In this document: piece by piece, positions 1 to 9,703 of the stretch
How the letters are laid out: each line of letters opens with the position of its first letter
How positions within the stretch are numbered: the stretch's first letter is position 1
Source of the DNA: Chitinophaga oryzae
GTDB lineage: Bacteria; Bacteroidota; Bacteroidia; Chitinophagales; Chitinophagaceae
Direction of reading: 5' to 3'
Assembly: GCF_012516375.2 (NCBI RefSeq)
Contig: NZ_CP051204.2
Span: 1-64,000, forward strand
DNA length: 64,000 nt
Made by a program: the position numbers and the translations under genes
The notes under the pieces: generated by a model
Told to the model about the DNA's origin: nothing
The model's database searches: none
What the model saw: only the letters and a program-made list of their open reading frames with translations

Positions 1-2554
1 CTGTCAGGAAGAAATCAGGGCTGTTGTTTTCATAGTCAAAATACTCCCCGAACCAAAGCCTGTTCAGATAAGGGAAATGCTCCATATAAGCATAGCGCTG
101 TTGATAAAACCATCTGACTTATTGTATTGATTCGCAGAGTGCAGATCGATGATACCCGGATGGCCCGCCTGCGTGAGCGTTCTTTTAATACGCTTCATCG
201 TCACCCGGTCAAAGGCTACGTCATCGAGATAAATACCGTCGATACCCACGTTTTGCACCAGCCAGTTCATGCCTTCCACATAGTAGTTATGCCAGCGGTT
301 CATGCCACTGTTGATGATCGCGGCATCTTTGAATTCCGGTACGAACCACGCCGCAATGTAGTCGCTGTCCACATGTTCCTGCAGCCACGAGAAACCGCCG
401 CCCTTGCCGGGACTGTACACTTCATGGCCCAGGCTGCGCAGCGGAAAGGTTTCCCAGGCGTGATTGGACAACTCGCGCACCGTGTTATATATTTTCACCT
501 TCAGCCCTTTTCCATGGGCTTCGTCAATATAATCCTTCATCTTCTTCCATTCGATGAACGGATAGTTGATCCATGGATTGATATCGTTGCCATGGTGGAT
601 ATTCACCACAGTAGCGCCGGTAGCTTTAATGCTGTCCAGGTTATCGTACTTATGGTAGAAACGGTGCTCCACTGAAAATCGGTGTTGAGCGGGTGAAACG
701 GCGTAATGATGAGGTGGAAATTAAAATACAGCGTATCGCCTTTATGCAGGGTACGCTCACCACTATACGCATTTACGAGGATGGCTTTCCCTTTCTCTCC
801 GATAGTGATACCGCCATTATTGCCATTGCCCCATGAAACGGGCAACAGTAAAGGCTTCTGCAGGTAGAAGTTAGTATTGAGCGGCCGTACATAATGTTCA
901 TCCCGGAGGGTAAACTGCAGGCCGGCGTTGACATCACCGAGCCAGGCGCCGTCCTGGTTTTTATGCTGCACATCCCATTTCCAGTCGATCTTTTCCGGGC
1001 GGACGCCTCCTTTCTGCTGGAGGCCCATCATGTATTTTGCTGCCGTCTTCTCAAGAGGCAGATGCAGGGTAATGTCTTTCAGGGCAACGTCTTCCAGGGC
1101 CGTCACTTTCACGGTGTAGTCCATATACCCGTCGAACTCAAGAGACGCATGTACGTCCATTTGCAGGCCGGTGGCAGTATTGGTGGCTTTCCAGCTGATT
1201 TTGCCATCTTCCTTGCCGGTCAATTGCCAGCCGTTATTTTTCCATTTCAGGTCTTTACCATCGGCGGCGGCTATGAAGTGGAAGTGTACCGGTTCTGTGA
1301 AAATGTTTTTAGCCTGGTTGGACAGGGAAGTCATTTCCGGCGTGAAGAAGGTCTATCTGTGCCGGGAACCCGTCTTTATGAATACCTACTTTGCGGCCCA
1401 GCAGGCTGATGACGCTGTCTTTTATTTCCAGCGGCGTATAAGGAGCGATCACAGCATTATCCTGCGCCAATGTGGAGTTAAGCCACTTCAGCCGGGTCTG
1501 TTTCCATGGTTCATTAAAGCCGCTGTTGACCGCTGTTTTGCCGGTTACGGTAAGCGTGATCCTTACCGGCATGGCAGGTTTGCCTTCCGGGTGAATGGTG
1601 GCCACGCCTTTATATACGCCCGGCGCAGCATCCGCCGGCACGTCTATCCCGCACCACATGGCCTGCACGGCCCCTTCCGGGACGTTGACAGTGGCGGTAA
1701 AGGGCCGTGCGTCGTAAGTCGTACCCTGCGTATTGATGCATTGCAGCTGCGATGCGGGGATGGTTTTTCCGTCGGTGGTTTTAAGGTCGTTGAAATGGAT
1801 TTGCACCTGCTTCAGTGGCCTGAGCGCATAGACGCCCAGCTGGAACGCATAGTACTCTCCTTTGTCGGCCTGGCCTGTAAAGCTTTGTGAAGGTCCGCGT
1901 TGTATCCATCGCTGCGGCAGGTCGCGCGTCATCCGGATGGGAAACGCGCGGTCTTCGGGAAATACGAGATAGCCCGCGCCGGGGTGTTTCAGCAGCAGCT
2001 GTTTCACCTCTGCGGCGGTGGCGATCACTTCCATCGGATAGAAGGTGTTAAACGTATCGATGGCTTCCAGTTCTTTTACGGTGGCGTTGGGCTTTGCCGG
2101 TACCGTGATCGTGTTCGCCCAGTCGTTGCCGCCGGCGGGTTCCGGCGCCAGGTAGGCGCTTTTCGGGTAGTTGGGCCGTCCTTCGTTTTTATACGGAAGA
2201 TAATAGATGTAGTAAGTTCCTTTTCCGGACACCGGGTCAAAAACGATGTCGCCCTGTTCTCTGTTTATGGACACTGGAAACACACGGCTGACAGGTTGTT
2301 GGGTTTGGGCATCCTGCACGATAATGCGTTTCTGTTCCGGATGATGATCGTGGCGGCGCCATGGAATAATGACGCGGGCCGGGCCGGAGGCGCCGCTGAA
2401 AGAAACTACCGCGCGGTGATTACCGAGGGAATCAGCATTCCAGCTATTGTTACCGGCGGTGTACTTCACCTGTGCGTTTGGCGGCGCTGAAGAAGGCGAG
2501 CATAAGCCCCGCCGGCAACAGGCCTTTCCGCGCGAGGCGGTCATGGTATTTCAT
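1..2554 (-). CDS. Secreted glycoside hydrolase of the PUL (DUF6067/GH123_N-like), frameshifted and cut by the window edge
   Basis: The gene lies 3' of the SusC/SusD genes and probably encodes the surface or periplasmic glycan-cleaving enzyme of this locus. Once frames are joined, it starts at 2554 (or in frame at 2563) with a signal peptide ending near AFFSAANA/QVKY. A beta-sandwich-like region follows, with the phrase PADAAPGVYKG typical of GH123-type N-terminal domains, then a TIM-barrel-like region with GIDGIYLDDVAFDR, whose paired Asp residues suit a glycosidase. The C-terminus runs off the left edge. Four one-base slips break it: an extra A near 2477, an extra base near 1353, a missing C near 669 and a missing A near 88 (plus-strand bases). 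Each repair restores coherent protein, for example FFTPEMTSL and LYMEHFPYLNRLWFGEYF. Family assignment is from memory of DUF6067 proteins and the substrate is unknown. Confidence 0.7.
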
Positions 2555-2652
2555 TTGATGCATTCAACAATTATTTTACTTTTTTCATTTGGTCACTGTG
2601 GGCTTAATTTACGCAGGATGATGGTTTTTTTCACAGATAATTACATAAATGG

Positions 2653-2678
2653 AAAAGCCCCGCGATGCGGGGGCTTTC
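2653..2678 (-). terminator. Hairpin between SusD and the glycoside hydrolase gene
   Basis: A GC-rich hairpin (AAAGCCCC paired with GGGGCTTT, short loop, one bulge) followed on the minus strand by CTTTTCC lies between the SusD stop and the hydrolase start. It could terminate part of the transcripts, so that less enzyme than SusC/SusD is made, or stabilise the upstream mRNA 3' end. The T-run is short, so full termination is uncertain. Confidence 0.5.
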
Positions 2679-2694
2679 CGGGTATCAGATATGG

Positions 2695-4182
2695 TTATTG
2701 TATTGGATTCTGTACCAGGTTGGGGTCCAGCAGGATCTCCGACTCCGGGATAAAGTGTACCACTCTTGCATCGGTATACTTGATTGTTTGCGGATGGTCC
2801 GGCTGTACGCCCGGATAATCACGGAAAAACATTCCTGTTGTTACGGAAGAGATCAAACACACGGTGTGTTTCAAATGCCAGTTCCAGGCGGCGTTCATCC
2901 AGCACTACATCGAGCACGGAAGCGTATCCCTGCATATTGGCGGAGGAGAACAGCGCATTGCCGCTCAGCCCTGCGCGGGTACGAATGATATTCACGGTCT
3001 GCCAGTGCTTCCGCGGCCCTTGCCCATTTTGGCGCTGGCTTCCGCCCGGATGAGGTACATCTCGGCCAGGCGCAGCACCACCGGAGAACTCAGGGTAGGC
3101 ACGTTGTCCTGGTTGCTGTACTTCAGGATATACCATTTAGGTACGTTGTTGCGGGAAGCCAGTACCTTGTTGCCGCCGGCGTCCACAGAATCCTGTCCGG
3201 ACTGCGCTTTAAGGTATACGGGCTGTATAAAGGCATGCCGTACATCCTGCGGATATTTGTCCAGCAGCGCACGGTAAGACTGGGAAGCATATACTTCTCC
3301 GTACCCCATACCACCGGGAGACATGTAATACATAGAGCCCAGGGAACTCCAGGTACGGTCGTCCTGTAAGGTGTGGTGGATAGCGAAGATCGTTTCGTTG
3401 TTGATATCGTTGCTTTTAGTGAAATAACGGGGCAGTTCCGCTGTGGCAGCCAGTGTATATTTGCCGCTGGTGATCACAGAGTCCGCATAGATGGCAGCGG
3501 AGTCGTTACGTCCCATATAAAGATAAGTCCTCGCCAGCAGGGCCATCGCTGCTCCTTTGGAAGCGTAGCTGCTGGTATTATCGTTTGTTCATCAGCGCTT
3601 TGGCACGGGAGAGGTCAGCCACAATCTGCGCATACACTTCCTTTACTGTATTACGTTTAGGCATTGCTGTTATATCGTATTTTGTTACGACGGGCACGCC
3701 TAAGTTGGTTTCAGGGCTTTGGCTGTAAGGACGTCCGAAAGATCTTACCAATCCAAAGTGAACGAAGGCACGGATAAAAAGGTTTTCGCCGATCAGCTGA
3801 TTCACTGCAGGGGATTTGCCTTCCGGCATTACTTCCAGCAGCCTGTTACAACCGTTCACTGCTTTATACGCCATACGCCACAGCTGGCCGGTATTGCCCT
3901 GGTTCGTGAGATGCCCGTAGGTGTAAGAGTAAAACAGCGGATCTGTGGTAGCTCCGCTCAATGCCACATCATCGCTGGGAAACTCTCCCATCTGGAAATA
4001 GTTGCGTGTAAAATTCTCTTCTTTGAGCAACGAATAGTTACCGATAGTAGCGGCCGGCCATTTAGACTCGTCCTTCAGCACACCGTCATCGGGCAATGCG
4101 CTGTATGGTTCTTTATCGAGCGAACAGGAGGCAGTAAAAGCCACAGTGAGAGCCCTGCAATATATTTAGTTATCTGCTTCAT
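2695..4182 (-). CDS. SusD/RagB-family nutrient-binding outer-membrane lipoprotein, frameshifted
   Basis: This is the glycan-binding lid lipoprotein that partners the SusC channel encoded just upstream. The repaired reading starts at 4182 with MKQITKYIAG and has a lipobox ending FTASC followed by SLDKEP. Typical SusD phrases follow: the TPR-like RLAEMYLIRAEA and the C-terminal DERRLELAFETHRVFDLFR. Five one-base slips split it: a missing base near 4148, an extra A near 3585, extra bases near 3012 and 2998, and an extra T near 2827 (minus-strand sense). With all five corrected the length is 1485 bases, exactly 495 codons including stop, the usual SusD size. This strongly suggests an intact gene read with errors. 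It lies 24 bases after the SusC stop and is surely cotranscribed. Confidence 0.85.
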
Positions 4183-4206
4183 GATAATATCTTTTTTTGC
4201 ACCCTG

Positions 4207-7200
4207 TTAAAAATTGATTTCAAGTCCGGCAAACCATTTGGTACTGAAGGGATATTTGGTCCCGTTGATACCGCGGTCGTCTACTTCCGGATCGATGCCG
4301 GAAAACCTGGTAAGGGTCCACAGGTTGTCGCCGCCTACGGATACACGTACATTGTTCACTTTCACGCGGTCCAGCCATTGCTTGGGCAGCGCGTAGCTCA
4401 GGTTCACGTTTCTCAGGCGCAGGTAGCTTCCGTCCTCAAGGAAGCGGGAAGAGGGTTTATGCGCATTTTTATTGCCGCCGATCACATACTTCGGATGCGT
4501 GGCATTGTCGCCGGGGTTCTGCCAGCGGTTCCAGCCTTTATCGAGCTGCATCAGGTTGTAGGTGTAGTAAGCGCCATCGTTGTCCATCAGCTCGCGGGTG
4601 CTGTTGTACACATCATTACCGGAAACGAAGGCCAGGAAGGCAGACAGCTGGAAGTTTTTGTAAGACCATACGTTGCGCATACCGCCAAAGAATTTAGGCG
4701 TAGCGGAGCCTACAATCTGGAGCGAAGCATCGTTGTAGTTGCTGGTAGTGGAAATGGTTTTGCTGCCATCGGCGCCGGTGGTCACTTTCTCCCACAGCGG
4801 GTTGCCGTTGGCGGGATCTACGCCTACCCATTTGCGCATATAGAAGCTGCGCATGTCCTGTCCTTTCTGTAAGATAAAAGAGCTGCTCAACGGATCTATG
4901 ATGTAGTTCTTACCCCATAGAGCTCACGTACGGTGTTTTTGTTGAACCCGATGTTGAAGTCGGTGCTCCACTTAAACTCACCCACCAGGTTATCTGTGCT
5001 CAGGTTGATTTCGATACCCTTATTGCGCACGCCGCCAACGTTCTGTGAAATGTAGCTGTAGCCGGCGGTCCCGGGCAACGGCACGTTAAACAGCAGGTCT
5101 TTGTTGTCTTTCTGGTACAGGTCCACGCTGAGGTTGATGCGGTTGAACAGCCCCAGGTCGAACCCGATGTTGGTGTTGTATGCTTTTTCCCACGACAGGT
5201 TAGGCACATTGTAGATACTGGGGTACGCGCCGGGCACGCCATTATACTGCGTACTGATGGCGTAAGCGCCGATAGCGGCATAATCGCCTATCTCGGCATT
5301 ACCGGTAGTACCGTAGCTGGCCCTCACTTTCAGGTTGGTAATCGCTTTGATGGATTTAATGAAGTTCTCTTCAGAGGCGGCCCAGGACACGCCGAAAGCA
5401 TAGAAGTTACCATACTGCTGGTTGGCGCCGAACTTGGAAGAACCGTCCCTTCTGAAAGAGGAAGTGAAGTAGTATTTATAGTTGTAGTTATAGTTGGCCT
5501 GAATAAAATAGGAATTGAACACGCGGTCTGTTTTGCTGCCGCCGATAGACATAGGGGCGGAAGTACCGTCCAGTACGTCTTTACCGGCGAGGATGCCTTT
5601 GCCTTTAGCATTGATGTCTCCGAGTTGTACCTGCTGGAACTCAGCGCCCACCAGTCCGTCGATGTTATGCACCTTGTTAACGGTATAACGGGCTTTCAGC
5701 AAGTTGGAGCTGATGTATACGGAGGTATCCTGGTAGTAGTTGTACAGCGTACCCTGGTAGTCGGCGCCGGCGGAAGTTCTCACGTCGCCGTTGCTTTCAT
5801 TGCGGTCGTGATAATATTGCGCACGGTTGGTGGTGCTGAATGACAACCACTTGGTAATGTCATATTCCAGTTTCAGCAATCCTTCGAGCGACTGTCTTTT
5901 ATGTTTGTCGTAGTTGTACTGCTGTTCGTAGAGGAAGTTGGTCATATCGCGGCCGTACCATATGTCGGTATTAACCGGGTTAATGGGTTTGCCTGATGCG
6001 TCATAAGGTTTGTCCCAGGGCAGGTTGGTGTAGTACTGGTATAAAGATCCGCCGGAATTGTCCTTGTCTGTCTGTTGTACCGCCGCGAAGTTGGCGCTCA
6101 CGCGCAGTTTTTCGGTGATGTTATGGTCCAGGTTGAGGCGGGCGCTGAAACGTTCTACGCCGGTACCTCTGAGGATACCGTCTTCCTTGTAATAGTTACC
6201 ACCCAGGTAGAATTTGGTTTTTTCGTTACCGCCGCTGGCAGACAATTCGTAGTTCTGGTTGGAGGCGTTCTGGAAGGCCAGTTTCTGCCAGTTGGTATTG
6301 ATGTTTCTGATGGAGGGGTCCAGCTTCCTGCCGGCAGCGGTCTGCAGGTCATAGAGCTGAGAGCCGTCCATAAGGTGGAAACGCCCGGTATTGAGTTGTG
6401 CGGTACCGAGGTTGGTGCGGAAGTTGACCTGTGTTTTACCTGCTTTGCCGCGTTTGGTGGTGATGACCATTACGCCGTTGGCCGCACGGGCGCCGTACAG
6501 GGTGGTAGCGGCCGCGTCTTTGAGGACGGTCACGGTTTCGATATCACTGGGGTTAGGCAAACCGCCGATGATACCGTCTACCACTACCAGCGGCGCGTTA
6601 CCGGCAGTAAGGGTGCCGTTGCCTCTGATGCGGATGGTGGGAGCGGCAGCGGGGTTGCCGGAGCTGTTGCCTACAAATACGCCGCTGACTTTACCCTGCA
6701 GCATTTTATCCACGCTGGTGGCCTGTACGTCTTTCAGCTTGGCGCCGCCGACAGATTGTGCCGCACCGGTCAGGTTTTTTACGGTAGTGGTGGTATAACC
6801 CATGACCACTACTTCTTCCAGCTTTTTGGTGTCGGGATCCAGTTTCACATTGATCTCTGTACGGTTATTTACCGGCACCTTCTGTTGCACATAACCCACG
6901 AAGGAAAATATGAGGGTAGCGCTGCCGGAGGGCGCCAGTACGGTATAGTGGCCCGTGGCGTCGGTAACGGCGCCGGCGGAAGTGCCTTCTACCGCGATGG
7001 TCACACCGGGCAACGGTTCGTGGTTGCCGGCATCGGTCACCTTACCGGTAATTTTCATCTGCTGGTTGTTCACCGGCGTAATCACCACGAGGTTGTTTTC
7101 CAATACGCGATAAGTGACATTGGCGCTGGAGAACAGCTGGCCGAGCACGTCGTTGAGTTTTTTATTCTTCACATCGATGGACACTGCCCTGTCCAGGTCG

Positions 7201-7430
7201 GCGAAGTTCTCATTATAAAAAAAGCGGTAGTTGCTGGTATTTTCAATCATTTTGAAAACCTCGCGAACGCTTTTGTTTTCTGCGTGTAGTTCGCTAATTC
7301 GGTCCTGTGCGGAAATGGTGGCAGACGCTTGTAGAATACTTCCGAAAATTAGCAATCCCGTCATTCTCATCATTAGGAATAATTTTCGCCTGGGGCAAAG
7401 AAATGCCGCCAAGTTTAGAGTGGATTTCAT
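4207..7430 (-). CDS. SusC/RagA-family TonB-dependent outer-membrane transporter with N-terminal STN domain, one frameshift
   Basis: This is a TonB-dependent channel importing a glycan or similar ligand. It opens with a long signal peptide (residues 1-42), then an STN (secretin/TonB short N-terminal) domain at about 44-118 that signals to a FecR anti-sigma factor, a carboxypeptidase-regulatory-like domain at about 126-210 (KITGKVTDAG), and a plug with TLYGARAANGVMVITTKRG before the 22-strand barrel. The reading frame breaks once at the run of four C at 4913-4916. Adding one base gives ELYGGKNYIIDPLSSSF and joins the barrel C-terminus, for about 1074 residues. STN-bearing SusCs are the type controlled by the FecR/ECF pair found directly upstream. 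The substrate cannot be read from sequence. Confidence 0.9.
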
Positions 7431-7515
7431 AAACTTGTATAGATTTTAGTTAAACGATGAATTACGGCAGCACGCCTGTCGCAAAGGCTACTGCACACTG
7501 GGTGATTTTCGTTGG

Positions 7516-7541
7516 ATTGGGGTAAGTCGCATTACCCCAAT
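7516..7541 (+). other. Perfect 10-bp hairpin in the FecR-SusC spacer
   Basis: ATTGGGGTAA, a six-base loop, then TTACCCCAAT form a perfect stem at 7516-7541, followed on the plus strand by seven T. On the plus strand this is a textbook intrinsic terminator shape, yet no plus-strand gene precedes it. On the minus strand it lies in the SusC leader, between the FecR stop and the SusC start. It may uncouple regulator and SusC transcripts or block antisense transcription. Confidence 0.5.
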
Positions 7542-7622
7542 TTTTTTCAGTTGTTCTTACTGTTCATTCATTGGTTTTTACAGGTTGAATAATTGTTGTT
7601 CTCTTGTTGGCCTGCCTCCCGG

Positions 7623-8753
7623 TTATTTGCCGTTCCGCAGGGCGTTGGCATACTTTTCTTTCAGTACTTTATCCACACTGATCGTCACTGTCCCCTCCTC
7701 TATCCTGTAGTCCAGCGGGGCTGTCAGCTTGAGGATGTTGAGCACCTGTTCCAGGGTTTCCTGGCGGAAAGTCCCGTTGAACCGGTAGTTTTTCAATTCT
7801 TCTTCTTTGAAGTCAACGTTTACATTAAATCTGCGCTCCATGGTGACAGCCAGTTCTTCCAGCGTTTGGCCGGTGACGATCCAGTTACCGTCTTTCCAGG
7901 CCGTATATACGTCTGTGTTGCTCACTTCTTTTGTTTCCACCGGGGCCGCGGCGGATGCCGGGTCAATATGGCTTTTACCTGCCTGCGGCTCACCCGCTGC
8001 CTGTTTATACACCACATGCTGATGTGGCTTCAACATCATTTTAAACGGATTGGCCGTACTGCTGCCGTCTATCCGGACCGCGCCATCTACCAGTGTGGTC
8101 ACCACGCCTTTATCTTCCGGGTAGGCCTTCACATTGAAAGAAGTGCCCAGCGCCAGTATCTTCAGGTCAGACGCCTTCACAGTAAACGGTTTCCTGGAAT
8201 CTGTGTGCACCCTGAAAAAAGCTTCTCCTTCCAGTTTTACTTCCCGCGCGGTGGTATTAAAAGAGGAGGCATATTCCAGCTTGCTGCCGGCATTCAGCCA
8301 TACTTCTGTCCCGTCAGACAGTTCTATTTTGGTGGTGGCCCCTTTCGGGCTGGTTATCGTCACGAGGCCCTGACCACCGTCTCCTTTTTTGAGGGACAGC
8401 CAGGAAAACACCACGCCACCGCCCAATACAAACGGTAACGTAAAGGAGGCGGCCATTTTCAGCACTTGTCTCCATCTTTTTACAGAAACCGGTGCATTGA
8501 TCTGCCGCATTTCCTCCCAGGCCGCATCAGCATTGTAGGGACCTGTTGCCGCGGTAGCCATCCAGGCATCTCTCAACTGTATAAAATACGCCCGGTTTTC
8601 CGGGCTGGCATCTACCCAGTTCTCCAGCTCCTGCTGGTCTTCCGGGGTGATATCTCCGGACAAGAATCGCGCTATCAGATCATCCATCTGCCCAGGTAAA
8701 TAGTTAGGCTGCATATTATTAAACAAGTAGTAAGACAATTTTTTAGTCCCCAT
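7623..8753 (-). CDS. FecR-family anti-sigma factor (transmembrane)
   Basis: This inner-membrane anti-sigma factor receives a signal from the STN domain of the downstream SusC and controls the ECF sigma factor encoded upstream. Its cytoplasmic N-terminus (about 20-95, DLIARFLSGDITPEDQQELE, the DUF4880 type) precedes one membrane segment at about 98-120. A periplasmic FecR domain follows at about 131-240, and a C-terminal DUF4974-like domain at about 295-365 (NYRFNGTFRQETLEQVLNIL). At 376 residues it has normal length for the Bacteroidota family. The start at 8753 could instead be Met14 or Met23. It lies 31 bases after the sigma-factor stop, consistent with one transcript. Confidence 0.93.
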   Translation of the reverse strand: MGTKKLSYYLFNNMQPNYLPGQMDDLIARFLSGDITPEDQQELENWVDASPENRAYFIQLRDAWMATAATGPYNADAAWEEMRQINAPVSVKRWRQVLKMAASFTLPFVLGGGVVFSWLSLKKGDGGQGLVTITSPKGATTKIELSDGTEVWLNAGSKLEYASSFNTTAREVKLEGEAFFRVHTDSRKPFTVKASDLKILALGTSFNVKAYPEDKGVVTTLVDGAVRIDGSSTANPFKMMLKPHQHVVYKQAAGEPQAGKSHIDPASAAAPVETKEVSNTDVYTAWKDGNWIVTGQTLEELAVTMERRFNVNVDFKEEELKNYRFNGTFRQETLEQVLNILKLTAPLDYRIEEGTVTISVDKVLKEKYANALRNGK

Positions 8754-8784
8754 AGGGTGACAGACAGGAAAAAAATTTCAGGAA

Positions 8785-9363
8785 TTATTTCAGCAGTGGT
8801 AACAGCTCGTCCCGCAGGCGCTGTAATGCCCGGGTCATCTGTGTTTTCACCGTATTGACAGAAATACCGAGCTGGCGGGAGATCTCGGGATAACTCAGCT
8901 GTTCAAAGCGGCTTAGCCGGAATACGTCCTGGCATTGCGGTGGCAGCTTCCGGATAGCTTTTTCGGCCATATGCTCCAGCTCTGCATTTTCGAGCCTTTC
9001 CGCCGGCGTAGGTGCAGCGGGCATATTCATTAAGGTAATACGGGATTCCAGCTGTTGCAGCAGCTCATGGCCATAACGGGAGCGGATACGGTCCTGTTTG
9101 ATGTAGTTGAGGCAATTATTCTGTACAGCCTTGTACAGGTAGGCTTTTACGGATACCTGTATCTCCAGGTCTTCGTACCGTTCCCATACTTTCAGGAAAG
9201 TGTCCTGTACAATCTCTTCCGCCAGCTCATGACGGTTCACAAAATCAAACGCAAAAGTACACAGCGCAGCATAGTGCGCTTTGAAGAGCCCTTCAAACGC
9301 CGGTAACTGTTGTTTATGTTGACTGATATGTAAACTCGCTTCCAAAGTATTCAGATCCTGCAC
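8785..9363 (-). CDS. RNA polymerase ECF sigma-70 factor
   Basis: This 192-residue extracytoplasmic-function sigma factor of the Bacteroidota FecI-like type has region 2 at about 22-90, including the EEIVQDTFLKVWE core. Region 4 lies at about 132-185 (QDVFRLSRFEQLSYPEISRQLGISVNTVKTQM, split here by eye into the RNA-polymerase-contacting and helix-turn-helix parts). It has no extra C-terminal domain. It heads the minus-strand cluster sigma-FecR-SusC-SusD-hydrolase, so its expected target is the SusC promoter, released when SusC binds its ligand. The 340-base spacer upstream is shared with the divergent second SusC gene, which it might also control; that is inference. Confidence 0.95.
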   Translation of the reverse strand: MQDLNTLEASLHISQHKQQLPAFEGLFKAHYAALCTFAFDFVNRHELAEEIVQDTFLKVWERYEDLEIQVSVKAYLYKAVQNNCLNYIKQDRIRSRYGHELLQQLESRITLMNMPAAPTPAERLENAELEHMAEKAIRKLPPQCQDVFRLSRFEQLSYPEISRQLGISVNTVKTQMTRALQRLRDELLPLLK

Positions 9364-9703
9364 ACTGTTATACTGGCTGTAGTGCTACCTGTACGGCCTC
9401 CTGATTGTTCACTTCATTGCTCATTTGCCGCAAACAAATATATGTGATACGTTCATGAAAAGATACGACAAGTCCGCACGTAATTGACAAATTATTGGAA
9501 ATAACACCGAGATCTGTAAAAAAAATAACAATGTCCTCTCCTTCCCGACCTGTAATCGTCACTGAATTTTCACTATCCCGCAGGTTAAGTTTATATGAAG
9601 ATGCCTTTCAACAACTTAACGGTTTTGTAAACATTTGTTAATATGCCCATAACAGTGGTGCAGTTCTTTTGCAGTCTGATTTTTTTTAAAAACCAGTCAA
9701 AGC
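9364..9703. other. Divergent intergenic region between the two SusCD loci
   Basis: This 340-base A/T-rich spacer separates the minus-strand sigma-factor gene from the plus-strand SusC gene and must hold both promoters. I see a perfect 8-bp inverted repeat, GTTAAGTT at 9584-9591 and AACTTAAC at 9613-9620, about 85 bases before the plus SusC start. It could be an operator or a leader hairpin. No convincing TTG/TAnnTTTG pair was found, and short open frames here look random. Confidence 0.45.

Noticed and set aside
6075..7289. 404-codon open frame antisense to SusC
   Set aside because: It is the mirror of the conserved SusC plug and N-terminal domains; long antisense frames are common in such GC-balanced genes.
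9368..9562. 64-codon open frame upstream of the sigma factor
   Set aside because: No ribosome-binding site, no recognisable domain, and it lies in the shared promoter region.
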